DNA of 64,000 nucleotides, from contig NZ_CP022685.1 of the NCBI RefSeq assembly GCF_002556545.1, positions 7,046,001 through 7,110,000 of the forward strand, in the 5' to 3' direction. Position numbers and translations under genes: made by a program. Shown here piece by piece: positions 43,376-51,762 of the stretch. The DNA comes from Streptomyces formicae (GTDB lineage Bacteria > Actinomycetota > Actinomycetes > Streptomycetales > Streptomycetaceae). How positions within the stretch are numbered: the first letter of the stretch is position 1; the number at the start of each line of letters is the position of its first letter. The notes under the pieces are model-generated. The model was not told the origin of the DNA. It worked only from the letters and a program-made list of their open reading frames with translations, and did no database searches.

Positions 43376-44746
43376 ATGCACGCCGGACCGGACGTCACGG
43401 GGGTGGTGAGCGCCGCCGCGGCGCGGTCCGCGGGCACGGGCGCTGTCGAGGCCACCCGCGTTGCAAGCCCACGCGTCGAACGCCTGGCCCGCGGTGTCGC
43501 GGGCGCGGACGAGCGTGAACGGGCCGTCCTCGTCGAGGAGTTCTGGGCGGAGGTCGCGCTGCGGGGGACGCCGCTGGTCGAGTACGTCGACGGGGGCGCC
43601 GGTGTCGATGAGGCGTCCGGCGCCGGTGCGGGCGCCGAGGGCGGAACCCACCGCGCCGTCACGTTCCTGTGGCGGGGTCACCGCGCCACGCGACAAGTCC
43701 TGCTGCTCGTCAACCGCGCGGTGGACCGCGACCACCTCGCCGACGCCCTGCTGGACCGGGTGCCCGGCACGGACGTCTGGCACCTCACCTACCGGCTGCG
43801 CGCCGACCACCGTGCCGCGTACCGCATGGCGGCCGACATCTCCCCGGGCGAACTCCCCGCCGACCCCGCACTCCTGCAAAGCAGGCTCCGCTCCCTCTCG
43901 TCGTACGCCGCCCATGACCCCCTCAACAAGGAGCGCCTGCCCAGCCGTTGGGGCCAGACCGACAGCTCCGTCTTCGCGCTGCCCGAGGCGCCCGCGCAGC
44001 CGTGGGCGGAGCGCCGCGCCACGGTCGCGCGCGGCCGGGTCGAACGGCACCGGCTGCCCGCGGGCGCGCTCGGCGCCGAACGCGACGTGTGGGCGTACCT
44101 CCCTCCGGGCGGCCCGCGCCCCGGCACGCCCACCGTGGTCCTGTGCGACGGCGACGTCTGGTTCGGTCAACTCGCCTTCCAGGACACGCTGGACGCCCTG
44201 ATCGCCGACGGCGCCGTACCGCCCCTGGCCGTGCTCGCCCCGGACGCCGTCGACCTCCCCACCCGCTGGCGCGACCTCACCGCGTGCGACACCTACGTCC
44301 ACTTCCTCGCCGACGAGTTGCTCCCCTGGGCGGCCGGGCGCTGGCCCCTCACCACCGACCCGGCCCGCACTGTCGTCGCGGGCCAGAGCCTCGGCGGTCT
44401 CACCGCGCTGTACGCGGGGCTGCTGCGGCCCGACCGGTTCGGCACCGTCCTCGCCCAGTCCGCCTCACTGTGGTGGCGGCCTGGACTGCCATACGGCGTA
44501 CCGGATTTGGAGCCGTCCGACGAACTCCCCTGGCTCGTCTCGCGCTTCGTCGAGCTACCGCGCCCGCGCCTCAGGATCCACCTCGACGCGGGCCTCCACG
44601 AAGGAGCGATGGTCGACTACAGCCGCGCCCTGTACGAGCAACTGGCCGCGCGTGGCGACCCGGTGACGTTCGGCACGTACAACGGCGGCCACGACTACGC
44701 CTGTTGGCGCGGCTGCCTCGCGGACGGCCTGACCGCGGTCCTTTGA
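43376..44746 (+). CDS. Enterochelin (ferric-siderophore) esterase, Fes type
   Basis: 456 aa from the ATG at 43376, which has GGAGAAGG at a proper distance; TTG/ATG codons at 43337/43340 abut the iron box and lack a ribosome site. The N-terminal Fes domain (TFLWRGHRATRQVLLLVN) is followed by an alpha/beta-hydrolase esterase domain: VVLCDGDVWFGQL, nucleophile Ser338 in VVAGQSLGGLTALYAG, acidic residues in the HLDAGLHEG region and the His in YNGGHDYACWRG. It hydrolyses ester bonds of trilactone siderophores in the cytoplasm to release iron. The perfect iron box upstream shows iron control. Confidence 0.9.
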   Translation: MHAGPDVTGVVSAAAARSAGTGAVEATRVASPRVERLARGVAGADERERAVLVEEFWAEVALRGTPLVEYVDGGAGVDEASGAGAGAEGGTHRAVTFLWRGHRATRQVLLLVNRAVDRDHLADALLDRVPGTDVWHLTYRLRADHRAAYRMAADISPGELPADPALLQSRLRSLSSYAAHDPLNKERLPSRWGQTDSSVFALPEAPAQPWAERRATVARGRVERHRLPAGALGAERDVWAYLPPGGPRPGTPTVVLCDGDVWFGQLAFQDTLDALIADGAVPPLAVLAPDAVDLPTRWRDLTACDTYVHFLADELLPWAAGRWPLTTDPARTVVAGQSLGGLTALYAGLLRPDRFGTVLAQSASLWWRPGLPYGVPDLEPSDELPWLVSRFVELPRPRLRIHLDAGLHEGAMVDYSRALYEQLAARGDPVTFGTYNGGHDYACWRGCLADGLTAVL

Positions 44747-45033
44747 CCACCCGCGCTTGCCCTCACCCTCGCGGGGTGCGGCGGCGACGACGGTGCACCA
44801 TCGGTCGTCGGCAAGGGCAAGGGACACGTGGGTTCGACGCTCGCCGCCCTCGGCGACCGGCGGCGGGCGAGAAGGCGTACGGCGAGGCGAAAAAGGTGGC
44901 GAACTTCACGAAGTCGAGGGCCGAGAAGCAGGGGCATGTGGTCGTCGTCGACGGCTCGGCGTGGAACAGTTCGGGCGGGCCCATAGCGGCGCGCACGGTC
45001 CTCGACGACGTGCGGGACGCGCTCGCGAAGTGA
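44747..45033 (+). pseudogene. Remnant of a lipoprotein gene (frame-shifted, no start)
   Basis: Directly after the esterase stop and in the same frame, the translation gives a lipobox, LALTLAGCGGDDG, then VVGKGKGHVGSTLAALGD, but has no start codon or N-region. Around 44855-44875 the coding signal changes frame to AYGEAKKVANFTKSRAEKQG, then HVVVVDGSAWNSSGGPIAAR, ending at the TGA at 45033. The two pieces look like the beginning and the end of one exported lipoprotein that has lost its start and suffered at least one frameshift or internal deletion. I cannot name the family. Confidence 0.5.
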
Positions 45034-45159
45034 CCGGAGCCACCCTCGCGGAGACCCCCGACGAGGGCGCCGTCCGTGTCGCTGTTGGGCTGAACGGGTG
45101 ACTTGGCGTAAGAATTGCCCGGTGCAGACAACGAGTGCGAGCCAGGACGGAGTGGGTCA

Positions 45160-45552
45160 GTGAGTAGTAGTCAGCGCCACGACGTCACCGATGAACAGTG
45201 GGAAGGGCTCGCCCAGGTCGTACCGCTGCGCAGCCGCAACGAGTGGCCTTCCTGGCCGGGACACCGCGCGCTGCCCGACGCGGAGACCGAGACGCGCAGG
45301 CGGTTCGTGGTGATGCGGGTGAACGTCTTCGCGGACGCCCGCGAGGTCGCGGAGACCGTGATGGCCCAGATCCCGGTCCTGCTCGACCTGACGGGCGCGG
45401 AGACCGAAGTGGCCAAGCGCGTCCTGGACTTCAGCAGCGGCGTGGTCCTCGGCCTGGGCTGCGCCATGCACCGGGTCGACAAGAACGTCTTCCTCCTCGC
45501 GCCGCCCGGCACGGAGGTGCAGGGGCTGGTGGAGGCGGTTGCCCAGCCCTGA
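45160..45552 (+). CDS. SepF-like cell-division protein
   Basis: 130 aa from the GTG at 45160, with GGACGG upstream. The SepF (DUF552) core is visible: VVMRVNVFADAREVAETVMA, PVLLDLTGAETEVAKRVLDF, GVVLGLGCAMHRVDKNVFLL. True SepF tethers FtsZ to the membrane, but this copy stands alone, away from ftsZ, and lacks the N-terminal amphipathic helix and long linker. It thus resembles the additional SepF-like proteins of Streptomyces (SflA/SflB group), which modulate polar growth and division. It is followed by a 12-bp tandem repeat and a terminator. Confidence 0.82.
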   Translation: MSSSQRHDVTDEQWEGLAQVVPLRSRNEWPSWPGHRALPDAETETRRRFVVMRVNVFADAREVAETVMAQIPVLLDLTGAETEVAKRVLDFSSGVVLGLGCAMHRVDKNVFLLAPPGTEVQGLVEAVAQP

Positions 45553-45586
45553 GCGAGTCCTTGAGCGAGTCCTTGAGCGATTCCTT
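45551..45586 (+). repeat. 12-bp tandem repeat after the SepF-like gene
   Basis: Three copies of GAGCGAGTCCTT (the last with one change). They begin at the end of the stop codon and lead into the terminator stem. Probably slippage. Confidence 0.8.
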
Positions 45587-45623
45587 GTGGGGTGGGGCGG
45601 TCAGGCGCCCCCACCTCACAAGG
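45583..45623. terminator. Bidirectional terminator between SepF-like and NUDIX genes
   Basis: Long stem CCTTGTGGGGTGGGGCG / CGCCCCCACCTCACAAGG with one mismatch and one bulge, loop GTCAGG. It lies between convergent genes. Confidence 0.8.
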
Positions 45624-45625
45624 GT

Positions 45626-46183
45626 TCAGGGCCCCTCTCCGCGAGGACGCCGGTGATCCGGGTCGGCGAGGCAGGCGAGATACCGATCGAAGACCTCCTG
45701 GCTGTCAGGAGTGAAGGTCCACTGCCGCAGAGCCCGCCGCAGCTCGGCCTCGGTCAGCCACCCGTGCCAGGCCACCTCTTCCGGGTCGCAGGCGACGATC
45801 TCCTGGAGCACGGCATCGCACGCCCCGAGCCAGTAAGGGCTGAGCCCGCCCCGGTTGAGGAACGTGAACCGCAGGCGCACGGCCGCCCGCACCCCCAACT
45901 CCTCACGGAGCTCACGGGCAGCCGCCTGCTCGTAGGACTCACCGACTCCCGCGGCGCCCCCGACACCGAGTTCGTAGTGCCCGGGGAAACGGGACAGCTG
46001 CTCGGCACGCCGATGGACGAGGAAGCGCCCTCGCCCATCGCGGCACACCACCACGCCGACCCGGTGCGGCCAGCCCTCCCGGACGGCCTCCCCGCGGCCG
46101 ACCACTCCCAGCACCCGGTCCTGGGCACCGACACGTTCCACGAGTTCGTCCACGACGTGCACGATCCCGCACACCACTGACAC
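45626..46183 (-). CDS. NUDIX hydrolase
   Basis: 185 aa from the GTG at 46183; several further GTG codons (46177, 46174, 46162) are possible. The frame is open far upstream, but that part is antisense to the ATPase gene. Start region VDELVERVGAQDRVLGVVGR is the usual N-terminal box of IPP-isomerase-like NUDIX proteins. The NUDIX box is GGAAGVGESYEQAAARELREELGV, seen around residue 90. HRVGVVVCRDGRGRFLVHRR is the preceding strand. It hydrolyses nucleoside-diphosphate-linked compounds; the substrate is unknown. Confidence 0.85.
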   Translation of the reverse strand: MSVVCGIVHVVDELVERVGAQDRVLGVVGRGEAVREGWPHRVGVVVCRDGRGRFLVHRRAEQLSRFPGHYELGVGGAAGVGESYEQAAARELREELGVRAAVRLRFTFLNRGGLSPYWLGACDAVLQEIVACDPEEVAWHGWLTEAELRRALRQWTFTPDSQEVFDRYLACLADPDHRRPRGEGP

Positions 46184-46339
46184 CCGGCCTCGGTCCAGAC
46201 CCGAGCGGAGGTCCGGGACGCGGCGCGACTTAGCGGCTTCCCGCCCGGACCGGGCCCTCTTGCGGGGGAATCCCTCGATCGTAGGAAGGTCGGTTGGGCG
46301 GAACGGTTCACCTGATCCGGCGCCGCTTACCTTCCGGAC

Positions 46340-47509
46340 ATGACGGTCCATTCCCCCGTGTCGGTCGCGGAGCCACTGGCAGGACACGGGCGGCCGCAGG
46401 TCACCGAGCTGCGGCTGTCCGCCTTCGCCGGGCACCGGAGCGCGGTGCTCCCGTTCGGCCCGCTGACCTTCGTCACGGGGCCGAGCGGCAGCGGGAAGAC
46501 CAGCGCCCTGCGTGCGTACGAGGCGTTGGCGCGGCTCAGCGCGGGGGCCGAGCTCGTCGACGTCTTCGCGGACCCGGTGTCGTGCGTGCCCGAACGGGCC
46601 CGCGCCGACGACCAGCAGCGCCGCGGATTCCGCATCGGCTGCACGGTCGACGGGGCGGTCGGCCCCGTCCGCCTCGAACTCGCCGTCCAGGCCGAGCCCG
46701 AACTCCGCGTCGTGGGCGAGCGCCTGAGCCTCGGCGGCCTCACCCTCCTGGAGACGGCGCTGCGCGACCCTGGCCGCCGCATGGTGCAGGCGGCCTGGCA
46801 CACGGCGGGCCCGGCACCCGTGACCCGCGCCCCGATGCCCGACGACCGGCTGGGCACCGCGCTCGTCCCGCTGCGCGTCGCGGGCAAGACCGCGGGGCAG
46901 CGCCTGGTGCTCGCCGCGGCGGAACAGGTGGTGGTCGCGCTGCGCTCGGCGTTCGCCTGCGACCCGCGGCCCAGCCGCATGCGCGCCCCGGTCCCCGCGG
47001 GACTCGTCGGCCCCGGCCGTCTCCTGGGCGGCTGCGAGAACCTCGCCGAAGTCCTGTGGCGTACGCGGGCGGAGTGCGCGGCGCGCCACGCACTGTTCGT
47101 CTCCGCGGTGCGCACCGGCTGCGCGGGCCCCGTCGCCGACGTGCTCGCCGAGGAGGCGGAGGACGGCGCGCTGCACGCCTTCATCGACCGGGGCGACGGG
47201 GTGCGCACGCCGCTCGCCCGGCTCGGCGACGGCGAGTTGAGGTACCTCGCCCTCGCGCTGGTGCTCCTGACCGGGCCCGGCGTCCTCGCGGGCGACCCGG
47301 TGGCCGAGGTCCCCGAGGCGTACCAGACGCTCACGCTCCTCGCGGACAGCCTCGACCGCCGCCTCGATCCGCGGCAGTCGCGGGCCCTCGCCGAGCTGGC
47401 CGCCCGCTGCTGTGCGCGGGGGCACATCCGCCTGGTGGGGGCGGTGCGGGACGGCGTGTGGGCGGCCGCCGCGGCGGGTGACGCGGTGGTGGTAGACCTT
47501 GAGCCGTGA
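46340..47509 (+). CDS. AAA-type ATPase (SMC/ABC-like ATP-binding protein)
   Basis: 389 aa. Walker A is FVTGPSGSGKTSALRAYEAL near residue 50, and an ABC-like signature area is TPLARLGDGELRYLALALVL in the C-terminal part; the following Walker B is degenerate. The N terminus TELRLSAFAGHRSAVLPF is the typical first strand of RecF/SMC-like ATPases. A TTACCT hexamer lies only 7 bp before the ATG, so the mRNA may be leaderless. It is translationally coupled to the MazG-like gene by a GTGA overlap. The function is unknown; such pairs are candidate housekeeping or defence proteins. Confidence 0.8.
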   Translation: MTVHSPVSVAEPLAGHGRPQVTELRLSAFAGHRSAVLPFGPLTFVTGPSGSGKTSALRAYEALARLSAGAELVDVFADPVSCVPERARADDQQRRGFRIGCTVDGAVGPVRLELAVQAEPELRVVGERLSLGGLTLLETALRDPGRRMVQAAWHTAGPAPVTRAPMPDDRLGTALVPLRVAGKTAGQRLVLAAAEQVVVALRSAFACDPRPSRMRAPVPAGLVGPGRLLGGCENLAEVLWRTRAECAARHALFVSAVRTGCAGPVADVLAEEAEDGALHAFIDRGDGVRTPLARLGDGELRYLALALVLLTGPGVLAGDPVAEVPEAYQTLTLLADSLDRRLDPRQSRALAELAARCCARGHIRLVGAVRDGVWAAAAAGDAVVVDLEP

Positions 47510-47895
47510 CAGAACATGACGTGCCAGAACATGACGTCCCAGAGCATGACGTGGCAGAACACGACGTGGCAGGGCTGCAGCGCAGGCTGGCCGAGTTCGC
47601 GGCGGCCCGCGACTGGGAGCAGTACCACACCCCGAAGAACCTGGCCGCCGCGCTCAGCGTGGAGGCGTCCGAACTGGTCGAGATCTTCCAGTGGTTGACC
47701 CCCGAGGAGTCGGCGCGGGTGATGGCGGACCCCGATTCCGCGCACCGGGTGAGGGACGAGGTCGCCGATGTCCTCGCGTATCTGCTGCAGTTCTGCGAGG
47801 TCCTGGGGATCGACGCGCTGGCCGCGCTGGCGGCCAAGATCGACCGGAACGAACGGCGCTTTCCGGCGGCCGAAAGCCCCCGAGAGAAGCCCTGA
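47506..47895 (+). CDS. MazG-like nucleotide pyrophosphohydrolase
   Basis: 129 aa. The all-alpha NTP-PPase core is clear: RDWEQYHTPKNLAAALSVEA, then SELVEIFQWLT with the metal-binding ExxE pair, and VRDEVADVLAYLLQFCEVLG with the ExxD pair. It hydrolyses (d)NTPs to monophosphates, usually to clean the pool of modified nucleotides. The N terminus carries four copies of Glu-His-Asp-Val-Pro/Ala encoded by a 15-bp repeat. The GTG start overlaps the ATPase stop. Confidence 0.88.
   Translation: MTEHDVPEHDVPEHDVAEHDVAGLQRRLAEFAAARDWEQYHTPKNLAAALSVEASELVEIFQWLTPEESARVMADPDSAHRVRDEVADVLAYLLQFCEVLGIDALAALAAKIDRNERRFPAAESPREKP
47512..47571 (+). repeat. 15-bp coding repeat at the N terminus of the MazG-like protein
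   Basis: Four imperfect copies of GAACATGACGTGCCA, each encoding Glu-His-Asp-Val-Pro or -Ala, placed immediately after the first two codons and before the catalytic fold. Confidence 0.88.
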
Positions 47896-48076
47896 GACCC
47901 CCGCGGACCACATCTTCGTCACTCTCCGGAGTGGATGGCTTGTCCAAACTCGATGAGTTGTCCACAGAATTCCGGCTTCCCCTGGCTTTTCGCCCGGATG
48001 AGTATCACTCTGGGTAGTGGACAGCGGGGTTCGGGCGACGTGCGGCGGATGCGTACGCGAGGGAAGGGGGCTGCGC

Positions 48077-48559
48077 ATGAACGCGATGCGGCTCATCGAG
48101 GCGAACAGGCGTGCTCTGGCGCGGAGTCAGGACCCCGCCGACATCGTCGCGGAGGTGTGGCAGTCGCAGGCGCTGGCGCAGGCGATCGGCAGCCGTCTCG
48201 CGGTCGCGGGCCCTCCCGAGTTACGGGGCGAGGCGCTGGGCCTGAGCGAAGTAGGGGGCAGAGCCTGCGGGGTGCTCGACTCCCCGCGCCTCGGCACGGA
48301 GGGCATACGGGCCGCGCGCCTCACGGACACGGGCGACGCCCATGAGGTCCTGCTCGGACTCGGCAGGCTCCTGGGCGAGGTGGGGATCGCGCTCGTCGGG
48401 GTGGCCATGGGCGCCGCCGAGGAGGGGGTGTACTGGCAGTGCATGGAAGCGATCGACGCCGCCGACGAGTCGAGGGACCGGGTCATCGAGATGCTGCGCA
48501 GGCTCGCGGTGCGCGAACAGGGCCTGCCCGAGCCCGACTCGGCGGCGGGGCCGTCATGA
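48077..48559 (+). CDS. Conserved hypothetical protein (DUF6099-like), TTA-containing
   Basis: 160 aa from the ATG at 48077, with a purine-rich GGAAGGGGG upstream. N terminus MNAMRLIEANRRALARSQDP, then ADIVAEVWQSQALAQAIGSR, which I recall from small Streptomyces proteins annotated DUF6099. Mostly helical, with no signal or membrane segment. There is an in-frame TTA codon at residue 49 (48221-48223), so translation should depend on bldA and be timed to late growth. The function is unknown. Confidence 0.75.
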   Translation: MNAMRLIEANRRALARSQDPADIVAEVWQSQALAQAIGSRLAVAGPPELRGEALGLSEVGGRACGVLDSPRLGTEGIRAARLTDTGDAHEVLLGLGRLLGEVGIALVGVAMGAAEEGVYWQCMEAIDAADESRDRVIEMLRRLAVREQGLPEPDSAAGPS

Positions 48560-48624
48560 GGCGGCTCCGTGCGGACCCCGCCGAAGGGCAGGGCCGCGGA
48601 GGCGTGGGGGGTGCGCCGGTGCCG

Positions 48625-48909
48625 TCAGGAGCGGTCGCGCCCCTCCACCGGCACCGCGTCCCACGGGCGGGCGCCGGAGGGCGCGGTGCCGGTGGAGGCG
48701 GCGCCGGTGGACGTGGTGTCCGGAGAGTCGGGGGACGCCGCACCGGGCGGCGCGGACTGCTGCAGATCGGCGTCGAGCTGGGTCAGATCCGCGTTGAGCG
48801 CTGCCATCAACTCCTCCATCTGCTGCAGCAGGCCCTTGGGTGCGCCCTGCTGGGCAGGCACGGACGGATCGTGCGCGGCCTCCTGCTCGGGCACGGCTTC
48901 CTGGGACAT
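48625..48909 (-). CDS. Small hypothetical coiled-coil protein
   Basis: 94 aa from the ATG at 48909, preceded by a perfect AGGAGG on its strand. The centre is a short amphipathic helix (KGLLQQMEELMAALNADLTQ, then LDADLQQ). Both ends are acidic/Ser/Thr/Pro-rich and probably disordered. It ends 66 bp from the convergent DUF6099-like gene. No family recognised. Confidence 0.6.
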   Translation of the reverse strand: MSQEAVPEQEAAHDPSVPAQQGAPKGLLQQMEELMAALNADLTQLDADLQQSAPPGAASPDSPDTTSTGAASTGTAPSGARPWDAVPVEGRDRS

Positions 48910-49157
48910 GACGGCCTCCTCGGCCCTCGCCCTCCCACGGGGGAAGGGCAGTTGACACAAGCGACGCCCCGGCAGCGACCGCCGACGCGGGTGCCGGGCG
49001 GTCCGGCTCCGCCCGAGCCAACGATCTCCCGTCGGGCGGGGTCACTGGGGCGGGCAGTCGCCGAGCGCCGTGTTGACGCATTTTCACCCGACCGGGGCGA
49101 CGCGGGATCGGCGGGACCGGCGGGGTTGACGGGCGCCCGAGCGTGCAGGATGGAGCC

Positions 49158-50081
49158 ATGGATCTTCGAATTTTCACGGAGCCCCAGCAAGGGGCCACCT
49201 ACGACACCCTGCTCACCGTCGCCAAGGCAACGGAGGACCTCGGATTCGACGCCTTCTTCCGCTCCGACCACTACCTCCGCATGGGATCGGCCGACGGCCT
49301 GCCGGGTCCCACGGACGCGTGGATCACCCTGGCGGGGCTCGCCCGTGAGACCAAGCGGATCCGCCTCGGCACGCTCATGACGGCCGGCACCTTCCGGCTG
49401 CCCGGCGTGCTCGCCATCCAGGTGGCGCAGGTCGACCAGATGTCGGGCGGCCGCGTCGAGCTGGGTCTTGGCGCGGGCTGGTTCGAGGAGGAGCACACGG
49501 CGTACGGCATTCCGTTCCCCAAGGAGAAGTTCGCCCGCCTGGAGGAGCAGCTCCAGATCGTCACCGGACTGTGGGCGACGGAGACCGGCAAGACCTTCTC
49601 GCACGACGGCAAGCACTACCAGCTCACCGATTCCCCGGCCCTGCCCAAGCCCGCGCAGACCAAGGTGCCGGTCCTCATCGGCGGCCACGGAGCGACGCGC
49701 ACCCCGCGCCTGGCCGCCCAGTTCGCCGACGAGTTCAACATCCCCTTCGCCTCCCTGGAGGACAGTGAGCGGCAGTTCGGCCGGGTCCGCGCGGCCGCCG
49801 AGCAGGCCGGGCGCAAGGGGGACGACCTGGTGTACTCCAGCGCGCTGGTGGCCTGCGTCGGCAAGGACGACGCGGAGGTCGCCCGGCGCGCGGCCGTCAT
49901 CGGACGCGAGGTGGACGAGCTCAAGGCCAACGGCCTCGCGGGCTCCCCGGCCGAGGTCGTGGACAAGATCGGCAAGTACGCGGAGATCGGTGCGAGCCGT
50001 ATCTACCTCCAGTGCCTGGACCTGGCCGACCTGGACCACCTGGAGCTGATCTCCTCCCAGGTCCAGTCGCAGCTGTCGTAG
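49158..50081 (+). CDS. LLM-class F420-dependent oxidoreductase
   Basis: 307 aa from the ATG at 49158. Luciferase-like TIM barrel: MDLRIFTEPQQGATYDTLL, AFFRSDHYLRMG, RIRLGTLMTAGTFRLPGVLA, VDQMSGGRVELGLGAGWFEEE and VLIGGHGATRTPRLAAQFAD. The GGRVELGLGAGW string and absence of FMN-specific features suggest coenzyme F420 as cofactor, as in many actinobacterial members. Substrate unknown. It stands as a single gene. Confidence 0.9.
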   Translation: MDLRIFTEPQQGATYDTLLTVAKATEDLGFDAFFRSDHYLRMGSADGLPGPTDAWITLAGLARETKRIRLGTLMTAGTFRLPGVLAIQVAQVDQMSGGRVELGLGAGWFEEEHTAYGIPFPKEKFARLEEQLQIVTGLWATETGKTFSHDGKHYQLTDSPALPKPAQTKVPVLIGGHGATRTPRLAAQFADEFNIPFASLEDSERQFGRVRAAAEQAGRKGDDLVYSSALVACVGKDDAEVARRAAVIGREVDELKANGLAGSPAEVVDKIGKYAEIGASRIYLQCLDLADLDHLELISSQVQSQLS

Positions 50082-50244
50082 GCGGGCGACGCCGGCCCCG
50101 GGCCTTCGTCGGCCCGGGCCAAGGACGTGACCGCCGGGCTCACCCCTCCGGTGCCCGGTGGTCACTTCACCCTTTGGGCCAATCGGGGGAAGGCGGAGCG
50201 GTCTCCGTCCATGTGGGCCCGCCAGCTGCGGAAGGATGCCTTCC

Positions 50245-50535
50245 ATGCGAACCATGAAACGCGTACTCCTCGCGGCTGCGGCCGCGTCGTTGCTGGTGGC
50301 GAGCCACGGCGCGACTGCCGCGGCCTCGGCGCCCGCCCCCGCGCCCGTACAGCCCGCGCCTGTACGGTCCACGCCGGCGGCCGGGCCGGGCTGGCACCAC
50401 GTGGCGGACTTTCCTCCGGGCGAGGAGAGCCAATGTCACGAGCGCGGCCGCTGGTACATGGAGAACGGCGTCCGCGCCTACGAGTGCCGGCCCGCCGGGG
50501 TCTGGGAGTTGTGGGTTCTCACCGAGCCCTCCTGA
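50245..50535 (+). CDS. Small secreted protein of unknown function
   Basis: 96 aa from the ATG at 50245 (GGAAGGA upstream). N-terminal signal peptide MRTMKRVLLAAAAASLLVAS with Ala-rich cleavage zone, a Pro/Ala linker, then a short domain with two cysteines (ESQCHERGRWYMENGVRAYE, then CRPAG). The pattern GR-W-x-ENG...Y-C is seen in small exported Streptomyces proteins, but I cannot assign a function. It is convergent with the ArsR-like regulator. Confidence 0.7.
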   Translation: MRTMKRVLLAAAAASLLVASHGATAAASAPAPAPVQPAPVRSTPAAGPGWHHVADFPPGEESQCHERGRWYMENGVRAYECRPAGVWELWVLTEPS

Positions 50536-50559
50536 CCAGGGCCTGCGGCCACCCGGTGC

Positions 50560-51618
50560 TCAGCCGACCGCGTCGCTGCCCGCGTTCAGGAGGCGGGAGC
50601 CCAAGTCGGTGAGCAGGTGCTCCACGCGCTTGCCGCGCCGGACCGTGACGATCAGCCCCGCGCGGCGCAGCGCCGTGGCGTGGCTGGAGGCGGTCGCGGC
50701 TCCCACGCCGAGCCGGTCGGCGAGTTCCGTGGTGCTGCATCCGGTGCCGATGGAGGCCAGCGCGTGGGAGCGGGCCCGGCCGATCAGCGCGGTGATCGCC
50801 CGTGGCCGTGGGGCGGAGCGCTCGCTCTCGGCGCGCAGGTCGAAGCCGTTGCGGGCGGGGTAGCGCAGTACGGGCAGTTCGCCGCCGCAGAGCAGGGCCG
50901 GGGTCTCGGCCGTCCAGCTGGGCACGATGAGCAGCCCCTCGGCCGCGCGCTGCGGGGCGTACGGGAACTCGGCCGTGCCGTGTCCCGTGCCGGTCGCGAC
51001 GGCCGGGGCCGGGGTGACGTACAGCAACTGGTCGGCGTAGCTGACCTGTTCGTGGAGGGTGTCGATGACCTGCTCGGCGCCGTACCGGATCAACAGGTGG
51101 GCGCGGTAGGCGAGATCGTCCTCCAGCGATCTGAGTCTGCCGGGCCAGTCGTCGGCGAGCCACAACGCGTAGGCCGCGCGCAGGGCGTCGAGCAGGACGG
51201 TGACGTCCTCGTCGTCGGTGTCCGCGTCGAGCAGCCTGCCGCGCAGGGCGCCGAGCTCCTGATCCAGGCCGGGGCAGGTGATGCCGGTGAGTCTGGCGGG
51301 GGAGAGGAGTCCGGCCTTCGGCCACCGGGTCGCGCGCAGCGCTTCCGACAGGGCCTGGAGGACGGCGTCGGCCTGGGCGGTGCGCACGCCCGCGCGGTGC
51401 CGGTAGTGGCGGGTGAGGTGCGGGGCGGTGGACCCCGCGTAACGGGCCGCCTCGGCAAGGGTTTCGTTGAGCGGCGAGATCATGAACCGGGTGCGGGACA
51501 GGGCGGGGCCGTCCAGGAGGACGGCGGGGACGCGGGAGGCGGGCGGGGTGGCTCGGGGGGCCATCGGGGTGCGGAGGCGGTGGCTGGGGACGGTGGTGCG
51601 GAAGTCGGCGATGGTCAT
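50560..51618 (-). CDS. ArsR/SmtB-type winged-helix regulator (DUF5937-like N terminus)
   Basis: 352 aa. The C-terminal winged helix is ITALIGRARSHALASIGTGC followed by STTELADRLGVGAATASSHA and LIVTVRRGKRVEHLLTDLG. The N-terminal two thirds match the sensor part of actinobacterial ArsR proteins that start with LSRTRFMISPLNETLAEAAR. An ARE-like palindrome lies about 80 bp upstream of its start, so it is probably a target of the butyrolactone receptors nearby. Confidence 0.83.
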   Translation of the reverse strand: MTIADFRTTVPSHRLRTPMAPRATPPASRVPAVLLDGPALSRTRFMISPLNETLAEAARYAGSTAPHLTRHYRHRAGVRTAQADAVLQALSEALRATRWPKAGLLSPARLTGITCPGLDQELGALRGRLLDADTDDEDVTVLLDALRAAYALWLADDWPGRLRSLEDDLAYRAHLLIRYGAEQVIDTLHEQVSYADQLLYVTPAPAVATGTGHGTAEFPYAPQRAAEGLLIVPSWTAETPALLCGGELPVLRYPARNGFDLRAESERSAPRPRAITALIGRARSHALASIGTGCSTTELADRLGVGAATASSHATALRRAGLIVTVRRGKRVEHLLTDLGSRLLNAGSDAVG

Positions 51619-51694
51619 GACGGGCCTTTCAGGCGTGGTGAGTCGGGGTGGTGGAGCGGTGTGTTGGGGCGTGGTGAGGTGTCGTGAGGTGCAG

Positions 51695-51723
51695 AAAAAA
51701 ACCTTTGCAAAGGTATGTTTTTT
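51695..51723. promoter_or_regulatory. ARE-like palindrome upstream of the ArsR-type regulator
   Basis: Core ACCTTTGCAAAGGT flanked by A-runs and T-runs. It shares the 16-bp AAGGTATGTTTTTTGG with the site at 52718-52745 upstream of the TetR gene. It lies between the start of the ArsR-type gene and the end of the TetR gene. Confidence 0.65.
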
Positions 51724-51762
51724 GGTCGGATGGGCGCGGTCGACGATGACCGTGCCCGAGGG

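Noticed and set aside
47935..48345. Plus-strand frame overlapping the DUF6099-like gene
   Set aside because: Its translation is Arg/Gly-rich shadow sequence; the DUF6099-like frame has the ribosome site and a recognisable family N terminus.
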